DNA of 13,666 nucleotides, taken from JBNKFQ01 sp050289385. Lineage in GTDB: Bacteria; Pseudomonadota; Gammaproteobacteria; Pseudomonadales; Porticoccaceae. The first letter of the stretch is position 1, and each line of letters opens with the position of its first letter. Under the pieces are notes generated by a model, which had not been told where the DNA came from, did no database searches, and worked only from the letters and a program-made list of their open reading frames with translations. The stretch covers positions 1 through 13,666 of the forward strand of contig JBNKFQ010000355.1 of the NCBI GenBank assembly GCA_050289385.1, read 5' to 3'. Below, piece by piece: positions 5,469-12,461 of this stretch. The translations under genes were made by a program, and so were the position numbers.

Positions 5469-7958
5469 ATGAGGAATTCAAAACAGTTGACGCTGGCAAC
5501 GATATTGCTTGCTGTCAACGGTGTGTGCACTTCGCCATTGCTTGCTGATACCGGCAAGGAAGTCGACTTTGATATTTCGCCACAAAGTCTGTCACAGGCG
5601 CTCAATACTTTCGCCAGGCAAGCCGATATTCAGGTTTTTTATTCCGATGACATTACCAATGGTCTGAATACTCGCAATCTCGGTGGGAAATATGCGCCGG
5701 AGCAAGCACTGGAACTGTTGCTGGCAGATTCGGGTTTGACGTATCAGTGGTCGGATGAAAATACCATTGTGATTAATCGAGCTGAAACGACAGGTGATAG
5801 TGGTAAACAAATCATGGGTAAAGAAAATTCTCAGATTGAAGAAATGATTGTGACAGCGACCAAACGCGGATCGGGAACCGGCATTCAAAACACAGCCATG
5901 AGCGTTTCGGCACTGGGTGAAGAAGAAATAGAGCGCAGGGGCTTGCTGAATACCGCTGACTTTCTGCGATCTGTTCCCGGTGTCAGTATGTTGGATCACG
6001 GGCCAGGTGCCGGCCAGGTTGTGATTCGCGGCATCGGCATTAATCAGTATGAACAGGCGACCGTTAGCAGTTATTTGGGAGAGATTCCCACGAATATTTC
6101 CTCGTCGAACGATAGGGTGGACATGAAACTGCTCGATCTGGAGCGCATTGAAGTATTGCGTGGTCCCCAAGGGACGCTTTACGGTGGCGGCGCCATGAGC
6201 GGTACCGTGCGCAATATTCCCAATTCTCCAAAACTGGATAAAGTAGAAGGCAAGCTGGATGTGGGGATTGCCAGCCCGAGTCATTCCCGTGATATGAGCG
6301 GTAAAATGGTGGGTATCTTGAATCTTCCTATCGTTGAAGATGCATTGGCACTTCGTGTGGTGGGTTATCGTTACGAAAACGCGGGCGTAAAAGACCTGGT
6401 CAGCAACCCGACGATTGAAACACTCGCGGCAAATACCGGAACTCATGCTGAAGTAAGGAACGATGTCGATTCCAGCATCTATACCGGAGGACGCGCCACA
6501 TTGCTTTGGCAACCCAGCGATCAGTTGAAGCTATCGATTACCAGGGGCACACAGACCGTCGAAGTTGAAGAAGGCGTTGATTTTAATATTGAAGCCGGAG
6601 GTTACCAGAGTTACGGTCTCCAGGAGGTGGCGTATAGCGAAGCAGCGTCATTTGATTTTACCCATCTCCTGATGGAATACGATTTCAGCTGGGCAACGCT
6701 GACAAGCGCTTCCACGTGGTACGATATTGGACGCGATTATCAAGTGGATCTGTCGCGGTTTTTGAGCACATGGGCGTCGAAACAAGCCTCACCTGTAGAA
6801 ACGGAGGCGTTTATTCAGGAGGTGCGATTGTCTACCCATTTTAATGGCCCGTTGCAATTCATTGCAGGGGCTTATTACGAAGAACTCGACAGGAAGGGGG
6901 CGAGCAGTCTGTCGTGGGTCGGCAGCATTGATTCCCTTGAGGATTTGGGGTTTGGTAATAACCCGATCTTTTCCGTTTACAATAGTTCGGCCACGGCGAG
7001 TCAGAAGGCGTTTTTTGGCGAGTTTGAGTATGCCTTGAACGAGCAATGGAGCGCGACTCTTGGGGGGCGCTGGTTCAAGTATGATCGTGAAGACGGCAGC
7101 AACCTGAACGGCAGTTATTTCGGTACCATCGCTCGGACACCTTCCTACGTGGCGACGGACGAAAACGACAGCACATATAAACTCAATATTAGCTATAAGC
7201 CCAATGACGATATATTTTTATATGGCACTTGGGCGCAAGGTTTTCGCATCGGCATGGGGCAATCGCTGCCGCCTTCCGAACTGTGCGATGTGGACAGCGA
7301 CGGCAAACTGGACTTTACCGACGCGGAACTCAAATCTTCGGTGGGTTCCGACAGCACGACAAATTTTGAATTGGGCGCCAAACTAACATTCCTGGACAGC
7401 CGATTAACGGTCAATACGGCCCTGTATCGAATCAATTGGAAGGATATCCCTGTTCGGGTGTTCAATACATCGGACGCGTGTTCCGCAAATTTCAGTATTA
7501 CAGTAAATGGCGGGGAAGCTCGTTCGCGAGGTTTGGAGTTGGAGACACAATATTATGTCGTTGACAACCTCAAAATCATGTTGGCGGCAGCTTACACGGA
7601 TACAGAATTTTTGAATGACAATGTTGGAGGCAAAGGAGAGCGTTTGCCTCTGACTCCGGAAGTCAATGGCAATCTGGCCATTGAGTACAGTTTCGACCTC
7701 GCGGGTAACGAAAGTTTTATTCGGTCTGATTATACCTATGTCGGTGGGTTTTATACCGATGTTCCGCGGAATTTCCCGAAGTCTGGTGACTACTGGCAAT
7801 GGAATTTACGGGCAGGGGTCTCCTTTGACAATTTTTCGGTGGAAATTTTTGGCAACAACCTCACTGACGAATATGCCTTGATGGGGTTGCAAAGTGTCAA
7901 TTTTGGCTATCTGTTGCCGCCGCGTATAATTGGCTTGGATATCGGTTACCGGTTCTGA
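5469..7958 (+). CDS. STN-domain TonB-dependent receptor (TBDT-C), signalling type
   Basis: An 829-residue outer-membrane receptor with a full set of domains. Signal peptide about 1-26 (PLLA cleavage region); STN domain about 31-104 (DFDISPQSLSQALNTFARQ to LLLADSGLTYQW); TonB box IEEMIVTA 123-130; plug about 137-255 with RIEVLRGPQGTLYGGGAMSGTV; barrel to the terminal YRF. The start is supported by GAGGGGA (5454-5460), eight bases before the ATG. Two cysteines (C606 and C671), in a region corresponding to a Cys-bearing extracellular loop region of related receptors, may form a disulphide; I see no others in the mature protein. C606 directly precedes an EF-hand-like DVDSDGKLDFTD loop. The STN domain predicts partnership with a FecR; FecR 2, encoded convergently just downstream, is the likely partner. 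The tail and post-stop sequence resemble TBDT-A. Substrate unknown. Confidence 0.93.
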   Translation: MRNSKQLTLATILLAVNGVCTSPLLADTGKEVDFDISPQSLSQALNTFARQADIQVFYSDDITNGLNTRNLGGKYAPEQALELLLADSGLTYQWSDENTIVINRAETTGDSGKQIMGKENSQIEEMIVTATKRGSGTGIQNTAMSVSALGEEEIERRGLLNTADFLRSVPGVSMLDHGPGAGQVVIRGIGINQYEQATVSSYLGEIPTNISSSNDRVDMKLLDLERIEVLRGPQGTLYGGGAMSGTVRNIPNSPKLDKVEGKLDVGIASPSHSRDMSGKMVGILNLPIVEDALALRVVGYRYENAGVKDLVSNPTIETLAANTGTHAEVRNDVDSSIYTGGRATLLWQPSDQLKLSITRGTQTVEVEEGVDFNIEAGGYQSYGLQEVAYSEAASFDFTHLLMEYDFSWATLTSASTWYDIGRDYQVDLSRFLSTWASKQASPVETEAFIQEVRLSTHFNGPLQFIAGAYYEELDRKGASSLSWVGSIDSLEDLGFGNNPIFSVYNSSATASQKAFFGEFEYALNEQWSATLGGRWFKYDREDGSNLNGSYFGTIARTPSYVATDENDSTYKLNISYKPNDDIFLYGTWAQGFRIGMGQSLPPSELCDVDSDGKLDFTDAELKSSVGSDSTTNFELGAKLTFLDSRLTVNTALYRINWKDIPVRVFNTSDACSANFSITVNGGEARSRGLELETQYYVVDNLKIMLAAAYTDTEFLNDNVGGKGERLPLTPEVNGNLAIEYSFDLAGNESFIRSDYTYVGGFYTDVPRNFPKSGDYWQWNLRAGVSFDNFSVEIFGNNLTDEYALMGLQSVNFGYLLPPRIIGLDIGYRF
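7287..7322 (+). other. EF-hand-like calcium-binding loop within TBDT-C
   Basis: Residues 607-618 read D-V-D-S-D-G-K-L-D-F-T-D, placing Asp at positions 1, 3, 5, 9 and 12 and Gly at 6, the pattern of EF-hand or dockerin calcium loops. It follows C606 and sits before barrel strand NFELGAK, so probably in an extracellular loop. Neither the tail of TBDT-A nor TBDT-B shows such a loop. Calcium binding is inferred. Confidence 0.45.
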
Positions 7959-7999
7959 GTACGACACGAAGTCACCGGGAAGAGTCGTCCCCGCTCTTA

Positions 8000-8021
8000 T
8001 TCTCCCCAAATTCTCCCCAAA
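8000..8021 (+). repeat. 11-base tandem direct repeat in the hairpin arm
   Basis: TTCTCCCCAAA occurs twice back to back (8000-8010 and 8011-8021). Either copy could pair with the right arm TTTGGGGAGAA of the hairpin, giving alternative structures. The matching region after TBDT-A has only one copy, so this looks like a local slippage duplication. Confidence 0.7.
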
Positions 8022-8038
8022 TGTAATTTGGGGAGAAT
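8010..8038 (+). terminator. Hairpin between convergent TBDT-C and FecR 2
   Basis: A perfect 13-base stem (8010-8022 with 8026-8038) with a 3-base loop is followed by a short T-rich ATTTT. It lies 51 bases after the TBDT-C stop and 45 bases before the FecR 2 stop. It probably ends TBDT-C transcription; on the minus strand no T-run follows, so action in that direction is less certain. Confidence 0.7.
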
Positions 8039-8083
8039 ATTTTAACGGAACAACCCGAGCGCCACAGGGAAATCGAACTGTAT

Positions 8084-9145
8084 CTAATTCGGCTTGCGAA
8101 TTAGAAAAACCACATCGCCGCGTAGCAACACCCTGACAGGCATGCTGTGTTCAATTGCAGCCAGTATCGAATTGGCATTGCGAACATCAAATACACCACC
8201 GCCCACCAAGGCTCCAACAGACTCATCAGCGATAACAATTTCTTTTGTCATGTAGTGCTGCAATTCCCCGACGATGGCTTCAAGAGATTGCCGGTGAAAT
8301 ACCAGTTTCCCATCTTGCCAGGCCGTGACACGCAGCATGTCTTGAGATGACAGTTGGGTGATTTTTTTAAAGCCACCATCAAAAATAATCTTTTGTCCGG
8401 CGCTGAATTGTTGTGCCGACATTGGCTCACCGTCGTTGCCAGTCTGCCGTGCTATATCGGGGTTAATTTCTATTCGACCTGCCGTTATTGTAACCTCTGT
8501 CTGTTTGTTGCGGTGATGAACATTAAAAGCTGTACCGAGGGCACGCACCGTGCCGTTGCCAACTGCGACGATAAAAGTCCGCTGAGGATCTTTTGCCACG
8601 TCAAAAAAAGCCTCACCGTTTTTCAGGTGAATCCTGCGCTGGGAATCCGTAATCGCAACCGCCACTTCGGTTGCAGTATTCAGAATCATCATAGATCCAT
8701 CGGGCAATAAAACTTCCCGTTGCTGACCGGTGATCGTCCGATAAAGTTTGGGTTCGGGAATGGTTGCGGTACGTTCCTGAGCTTGCCAGAACAGAGCTGC
8801 GGATATACCGATCAACACACTGGCAGCGGCAGCAAAAATACGCCGGTATTTCTCGTTGTGGCGGCGGGCCTTGCGAGCCAGCGGTTCGCTCTCTGTGATT
8901 ATTGCGTCCAGCTCAACCGGTACATTTGCAGAATCCGCCATTCTTGCCGTTGCCAGACTATCCAGTTTGCCAGAGATACTTTGCACGCAATCAAACGCCT
9001 GGCGATTGGATGGGGTTTTATCCAGCCACCGCCGAAAAGACTTGCACTCTTCGACATCAATATCATCGGCACTCAGTCGGGCCAGCCACTCGGCAGCCTC
9101 GTCGGCCTGACTATCGGAAAAACCGTTATTGTGCAATTTACTCAT
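8084..9145 (-). CDS. FecR-type anti-sigma regulator (FecR 2)
   Basis: A 353-residue inner-membrane transducer expected to control sigma 2. N-terminal cytoplasmic FecR domain at about residues 13-65 (DEAAEWLARLSADDID, FRRWLDKTPSNRQAFD), linker, one membrane helix at about 102-120, and a periplasmic FecR domain at about 140-228 (LLPDGSMMILNTATEV, GEAFFDVAKD, ALGTAFNVHH). The C-terminal part (about 280-350) resembles an STN-like receptor-contact domain. It starts six bases after the sigma 2 stop, with a GGAGTAAGG ribosome site reaching back into that gene, so the two form an operon. It converges on TBDT-C, an unusual arrangement because FecIR pairs more often precede their receptor in the same direction. 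Pairing with TBDT-C is inferred from proximity and the shared class 2 motif. Confidence 0.92.
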   Translation of the reverse strand: MSKLHNNGFSDSQADEAAEWLARLSADDIDVEECKSFRRWLDKTPSNRQAFDCVQSISGKLDSLATARMADSANVPVELDAIITESEPLARKARRHNEKYRRIFAAAASVLIGISAALFWQAQERTATIPEPKLYRTITGQQREVLLPDGSMMILNTATEVAVAITDSQRRIHLKNGEAFFDVAKDPQRTFIVAVGNGTVRALGTAFNVHHRNKQTEVTITAGRIEINPDIARQTGNDGEPMSAQQFSAGQKIIFDGGFKKITQLSSQDMLRVTAWQDGKLVFHRQSLEAIVGELQHYMTKEIVIADESVGALVGGGVFDVRNANSILAAIEHSMPVRVLLRGDVVFLIRKPN

Positions 9146-9151
9146 AGTGCC

Positions 9152-9751
9152 TTACTCCGGTTCCTTCCTGTTGGCGGGCCTGCCTCGTGCGCCCAGCGAT
9201 ACAACATTGCTTGTCTGTGCCCCACGTCCATCGGCTCGCCGCTCCACAATCATCATGTGGCGAAGGCACTCGGCGACCCCCCTGGCGATATGCTTTTCTA
9301 CCGTACGCGGCGAAATATCCATTGCCCTGGCGACTTCGGTAAATGATAAATTGAAGAATTTATGCAATATCATGGCTTTCCTGACTTTGGGGCTCAAGCG
9401 ATTAATGGCGTAGCAAAGGTGCTGGTATTCATCCTGGCTGATTGCAAGCTGCTCGGGTGAACGCTCGCTACCGGCATAATCCGCAAGCGCTTCATACCCA
9501 TAGTCAACAATGCTGCGACGCTCACCCCGCAGCAGATCCAAAAACAGATTGCGGGCGGTTTTAATCAGGTAGGCGCGGTGGTTGCTCACTGCGTTCCAGT
9601 CCCGCGTTCGTTGTGCCCGCAGAAAGGTTTCCTGGGTCAGGTCTTCGACATCGGTTGTACTGTCCAGGCGCTGCCCCAGGAAGGCGCGAACGTCCTTCCC
9701 GTATCGGCGAAACAGGCTGGCTACAAAGGCCGAATGCTCGTCTTTTGACAT
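9152..9751 (-). CDS. ECF sigma factor, FecI-like (sigma 2)
   Basis: A 199-residue ECF sigma factor. Region 2 lies at about residues 9-80 (LFRRYGKDVRAFLGQRL, VEDLTQETFLRAQR, HRAYLIKTARNLFLDLLRGERR). Region 4 lies at about 114-165 (INRLSPKVRKAMILHKF, LSFTEVARAMDISPRTVEKHIARGV), the classical FecI-type helix-turn-helix. About 30 residues of basic, Arg-rich tail follow region 4. ATG 9751 is chosen because GGGAT lies about seven bases upstream, whereas the extended frame starts with TTG at 9784. It leads an operon with FecR 2. A class 2 motif upstream suggests autoregulation. Confidence 0.9.
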   Translation of the reverse strand: MSKDEHSAFVASLFRRYGKDVRAFLGQRLDSTTDVEDLTQETFLRAQRTRDWNAVSNHRAYLIKTARNLFLDLLRGERRSIVDYGYEALADYAGSERSPEQLAISQDEYQHLCYAINRLSPKVRKAMILHKFFNLSFTEVARAMDISPRTVEKHIARGVAECLRHMMIVERRADGRGAQTSNVVSLGARGRPANRKEPE

Positions 9752-9804
9752 CAAATATCCCGGTTGCCCTGCAAAATGGCGCAATTACAGTGGACTCTGT
9801 TGAT

Positions 9805-9832
9805 ATAGACGGCAGAAAATGAAAAAGCTACC
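9805..9832 (-). promoter_or_regulatory. Candidate ECF promoter of sigma 2 (class 2 motif)
   Basis: Read on the minus strand, GGTAG (9832-9828) is followed after 16 bases by CGTCTAT (9811-9805). The elements match those upstream of TBDT-C, with one base more between them. A transcript starting near 9797 leaves a leader of about 45 bases before ATG 9751. Confidence 0.42.
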
Positions 9833-9970
9833 CATTTTATTTTTCCGCATTTATATCTCGGCAAATACAGGAAGTGAACAAGCCACTGCCGAAAATACTG
9901 TATTCGAAACGACTCGGAAATACAGATCGGCGTTGCTTTTGTGACGGGAGGGTTTTATTCTCACAAGCCT

Positions 9971-9997
9971 TTGAAATTGCAGTTAATCCTTTATACC
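9971..9997 (+). promoter_or_regulatory. Weak candidate housekeeping promoter of the first M20D gene
   Basis: TTGAAA (9971-9976) and TATACC (9992-9997) resemble sigma-70 elements but are only 15 bases apart, shorter than ideal. No ECF class 1 or class 2 motif was found in front of this gene, so it may not belong to the signalling regulons. Confidence 0.2.
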
Positions 9998-10026
9998 GCA
10001 TTCAACAACAAGTATTGAGGTAAACA

Positions 10027-11367
10027 ATGCTTAATCATCTGTTTCGATCCGGCGGCCCCATTTGCCTTTTGAGTATCACGTTGTTCGCCGTTTCAACGGC
10101 TGTTTCCAGCGATGAGCTGGACAAGACCATAGCGGAGGACTACGACTCTTATCTGTCAGATCTTTTCACTCATCTTCACCGCAACCCTGAGCTGTCTTTC
10201 AGAGAGACAAAAACAGCCGCCCGGTTGGCCAGCGAATTGCGTGCGCTGGGCATTGAAGTAACCGAACAGGTTGGCCGTACCGGCATCGTAGGGATCTTGC
10301 GTAATGGCCAGGGGCCAACGGTGCTGGTCCGTGCCGATATGGACGGACTGCCAGTAGAGGAAGATTCCGGCGTGCCTTACGCTTCAAAAGCCAGGCAGGT
10401 TGATATTACCGGTGAGGAGGTCCCGGTGATGCATGCCTGTGGTCACGATGTGCATATGACCTCAATGGTGGGCACAGCGCGGCGACTGGTGGCAATGAAA
10501 GATCGCTGGCAGGGTACGGTTATGTTTGTCGGGCAGCCTGCGGAAGAGCGCATTAGCGGCGCCAAAGCGATGCTGGAAGACGGGCTGTACCAGCGTTTCG
10601 GTGTGCCCGATTTTGCCCTTGCCTTCCATGTGAGTGCCGGCGACCCGGCGGGTAAAGTCACCCTGGAAAGCGGCTTGATTTCTTCCTCCTCTGACAGCAT
10701 AGACATTACGGTCCACGGTGTTGGTGCCCATGGCGCATCGCCTCATCGCGGCAAGGACCCAATCTATATTGCCTCCCAAATTGTGGTAGCACTACAGGGT
10801 TTGGTGAGTCGCGAGCTCAGCCCTCTGGAGCCGGGTGTGGTAACCGTTGGCTCCTTTCATGGCGGCTTCAAGCACAACATTATTCCCGACAAGGTCAAAA
10901 TGCAGCTAACGGTCCGGTCCGATGCAGAAGAGACGCGCAAAAAATTGCTGGCGGGTATCAAACGCATTGCCGAAGGTGTTGGCCGTGCCGCCGGATTACC
11001 GGAGGATTTGCTGCCTGAGGTAACCGAGGCCGGTGAATCGACGCCAACAGTTATTAACGACACGGCTCTGGTTGAACGCCTGCGCGGTGCTATGGTTCGT
11101 GAGCTTGGTGAAGAGGCAATATTTGAATCTCCCCGAGAAGGTATGGGCGCTGAAGATTTTGCCTATTTTGTGCAAACAGAGGATAAGGTTCCCGGCGCTT
11201 ACTTCTCGGTTGGCGGTACATCGCAGGCTGATATAGATGCAGGAAAGTCCGGGGGAGCGCCGGTACCTTCGCACCATTCACCCTTTTTCAAAATTGAGCC
11301 AAAGCCGTCGGTAACGATGGGTGTGCACGCCATGACAATTGCAGTGCTGGAATTGTTAGGTAATTGA
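10027..11367 (+). CDS. Exported M20D-family amidohydrolase / carboxypeptidase (copy 1)
   Basis: A 446-residue metallo-amidohydrolase of the M20D group (HipO, IAA-amino-acid hydrolase and N-acyl-amino-acid amidohydrolase relatives), which split amide bonds between an acyl group and an amino acid. The hydrophobic N-terminus (about 1-28, VSTAVSS) is a signal peptide, so it should act in the periplasm. Metal ligands expected from the family are visible: C138 and H140 in HACGHDVH, E174 in GQPAEE, H201 in AFHV, and H417 in SHHSPFF. The NPELSFRE opening and ADMDGLPV are also typical. A lid/dimerisation domain lies at about 220-330 (HGVGAHGASPHRGKDPI, KHNIIPD). GAGG six bases before the ATG supports the start. 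It is paralogous to the gene at 12462. The exact substrate cannot be assigned. Confidence 0.92.
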   Translation: MLNHLFRSGGPICLLSITLFAVSTAVSSDELDKTIAEDYDSYLSDLFTHLHRNPELSFRETKTAARLASELRALGIEVTEQVGRTGIVGILRNGQGPTVLVRADMDGLPVEEDSGVPYASKARQVDITGEEVPVMHACGHDVHMTSMVGTARRLVAMKDRWQGTVMFVGQPAEERISGAKAMLEDGLYQRFGVPDFALAFHVSAGDPAGKVTLESGLISSSSDSIDITVHGVGAHGASPHRGKDPIYIASQIVVALQGLVSRELSPLEPGVVTVGSFHGGFKHNIIPDKVKMQLTVRSDAEETRKKLLAGIKRIAEGVGRAAGLPEDLLPEVTEAGESTPTVINDTALVERLRGAMVRELGEEAIFESPREGMGAEDFAYFVQTEDKVPGAYFSVGGTSQADIDAGKSGGAPVPSHHSPFFKIEPKPSVTMGVHAMTIAVLELLGN

Positions 11368-11391
11368 CCAGGGGAAAATAAACGTAAAGAA

Positions 11392-11414
11392 GGAGGCAGA
11401 TTCATTCTGCCCCC
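11392..11414 (+). terminator. Probable terminator hairpin after M20D copy 1
   Basis: GGAGGCAGA (11392-11400) pairs with TCTGCCCCC (11406-11414) with one mismatch and a 5-base loop, 25 bases after the stop. The T-run is poor (TGTTAAAT). It separates the hydrolase from the following amidotransferase, arguing against a single tight operon. Confidence 0.45.
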
Positions 11415-11642
11415 TGTTAAATCTGAGTTGCGCTCTGGTCTGACGGTCTGGTTACGACCATTTTCTTTAGCTGAGTACGGCGCCTTGTCTGCTCGGGCCA
11501 GTACAGACTGTGAATTTCGGTAGAATACGATATTTAGAATAGAGTCATCCCCGGTGCGAAAATGTACGTGCAGTCTGCTCTGTGTTCGATACTATATGAA
11601 TTTGCAAGTAATCAGTGAAACGATGAATGCCTTCTGTGCTTT

Positions 11643-12356
11643 ATGAAGATTAATATAATTGAATGCGACGAATTGTACCCGGAGTTCAAGGCACACTATA
11701 TCTCTTACGGCAGGATGTTTGAAAAATACTTTAAGAGCTTAAAATCCGAACTCGAATTTGAGTATTTTTATGCATTGCAAAATAATCTTCCCGAGCATAC
11801 CAGCGCCACCGATCTTTTTCTGATTACCGGTTCAAAATCCAGTGTATATGACGATCAGCCATGGGTAAAAAACCTTCTTGCATGGATCGCGAATGCTTAC
11901 GCTTCTGGCAGTTGTTTTTTAGGTATTTGTTTTGGCCATCAAGCCCTCGCAGCTGCTTTGGGCGGTAAAGTTGTAAAGAGTGAAAAAGGGTGGGGAGTTG
12001 GTGTTCGCGAACTGATGTTCCAGCCGGGTTTGCCCAGGTGGCTGGATTTAGGGCAAAGCACTCTAAAGCTGATTTATAGCCATCAGGATCAGGTGGTGGA
12101 ATTACCTGAAGGCACGAAGGTTTTGCTGGCAGACGATTTTTGTCCTTATGCCGCATTCGCCTTGAAAGAACGAGTTGTTGGTTTTCAGGGACACCCCGAA
12201 TTTGATCCCGAATATTCCCGCCGCCTTTTTTTGCACAGAGCCAGCAGTATCGGTGAGGACGTTCTTGCCGGGGCAATCGATAGCCTTGCAACGCCTACCG
12301 ACACATTAGCATTGAGGGGAAAACTGATATCCTGGTTTGAAAGTACAAGGCGCTAA
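11643..12356 (+). CDS. Class I glutamine amidotransferase-like protein
   Basis: A 237-residue stand-alone class I glutamine amidotransferase (GATase1, GMP-synthase-glutaminase-like). The catalytic triad is present: nucleophile C96 in LGICFGHQ, and H184 and E186 in FQGHPEF. ITGSKSSVYDD (about 61-71) and the SHQDQV motif (about 146-151) are characteristic of this subgroup. No signal peptide, so cytoplasmic. No ammonia-accepting synthase is encoded beside it, so it may hydrolyse glutamine or a gamma-glutamyl compound, or serve a distant partner. The ribosome site is weak, and a possible 7-codon frame (11623-11646) overlaps the ATG by ATGA. It lies between two M20D paralogues with gaps of 275 and 105 bases, suggesting its own transcription. 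General family firm, role unknown. Confidence 0.88.
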   Translation: MKINIIECDELYPEFKAHYISYGRMFEKYFKSLKSELEFEYFYALQNNLPEHTSATDLFLITGSKSSVYDDQPWVKNLLAWIANAYASGSCFLGICFGHQALAAALGGKVVKSEKGWGVGVRELMFQPGLPRWLDLGQSTLKLIYSHQDQVVELPEGTKVLLADDFCPYAAFALKERVVGFQGHPEFDPEYSRRLFLHRASSIGEDVLAGAIDSLATPTDTLALRGKLISWFESTRR

Positions 12357-12379
12357 CGCTTATCGGGGGTCAACGACCT

Positions 12380-12408
12380 TTGTCCACATGTGTCGCAAGT
12401 GATATATC
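12380..12408 (+). promoter_or_regulatory. Candidate sigma-70 promoter of M20D copy 2
   Basis: TTGTCC (12380-12385) and TATATC (12403-12408) are 17 bases apart, an optimal spacing, with the ATG about 50 bases downstream. Both hexamers are imperfect, so this is tentative. Confidence 0.3.
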
Positions 12409-12461
12409 TGCTATCATGCGGCAAATCGGGGACATGTCATAAAATTACGGGGAATTCGGTT

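Noticed and set aside
5592..6512. Long minus-strand frame (306 codons) opposite TBDT-C
   Set aside because: It is antisense to the signal, STN, plug and early barrel coding sequence of TBDT-C, rich in His, Ile and Cys, has no domain pattern and no ribosome site. It is a shadow of the real gene.
11623..11646. Seven-codon leader frame overlapping the GATase start by ATGA
   Set aside because: Too short to support without conservation, and it has no convincing ribosome site; mentioned only in the GATase entry.
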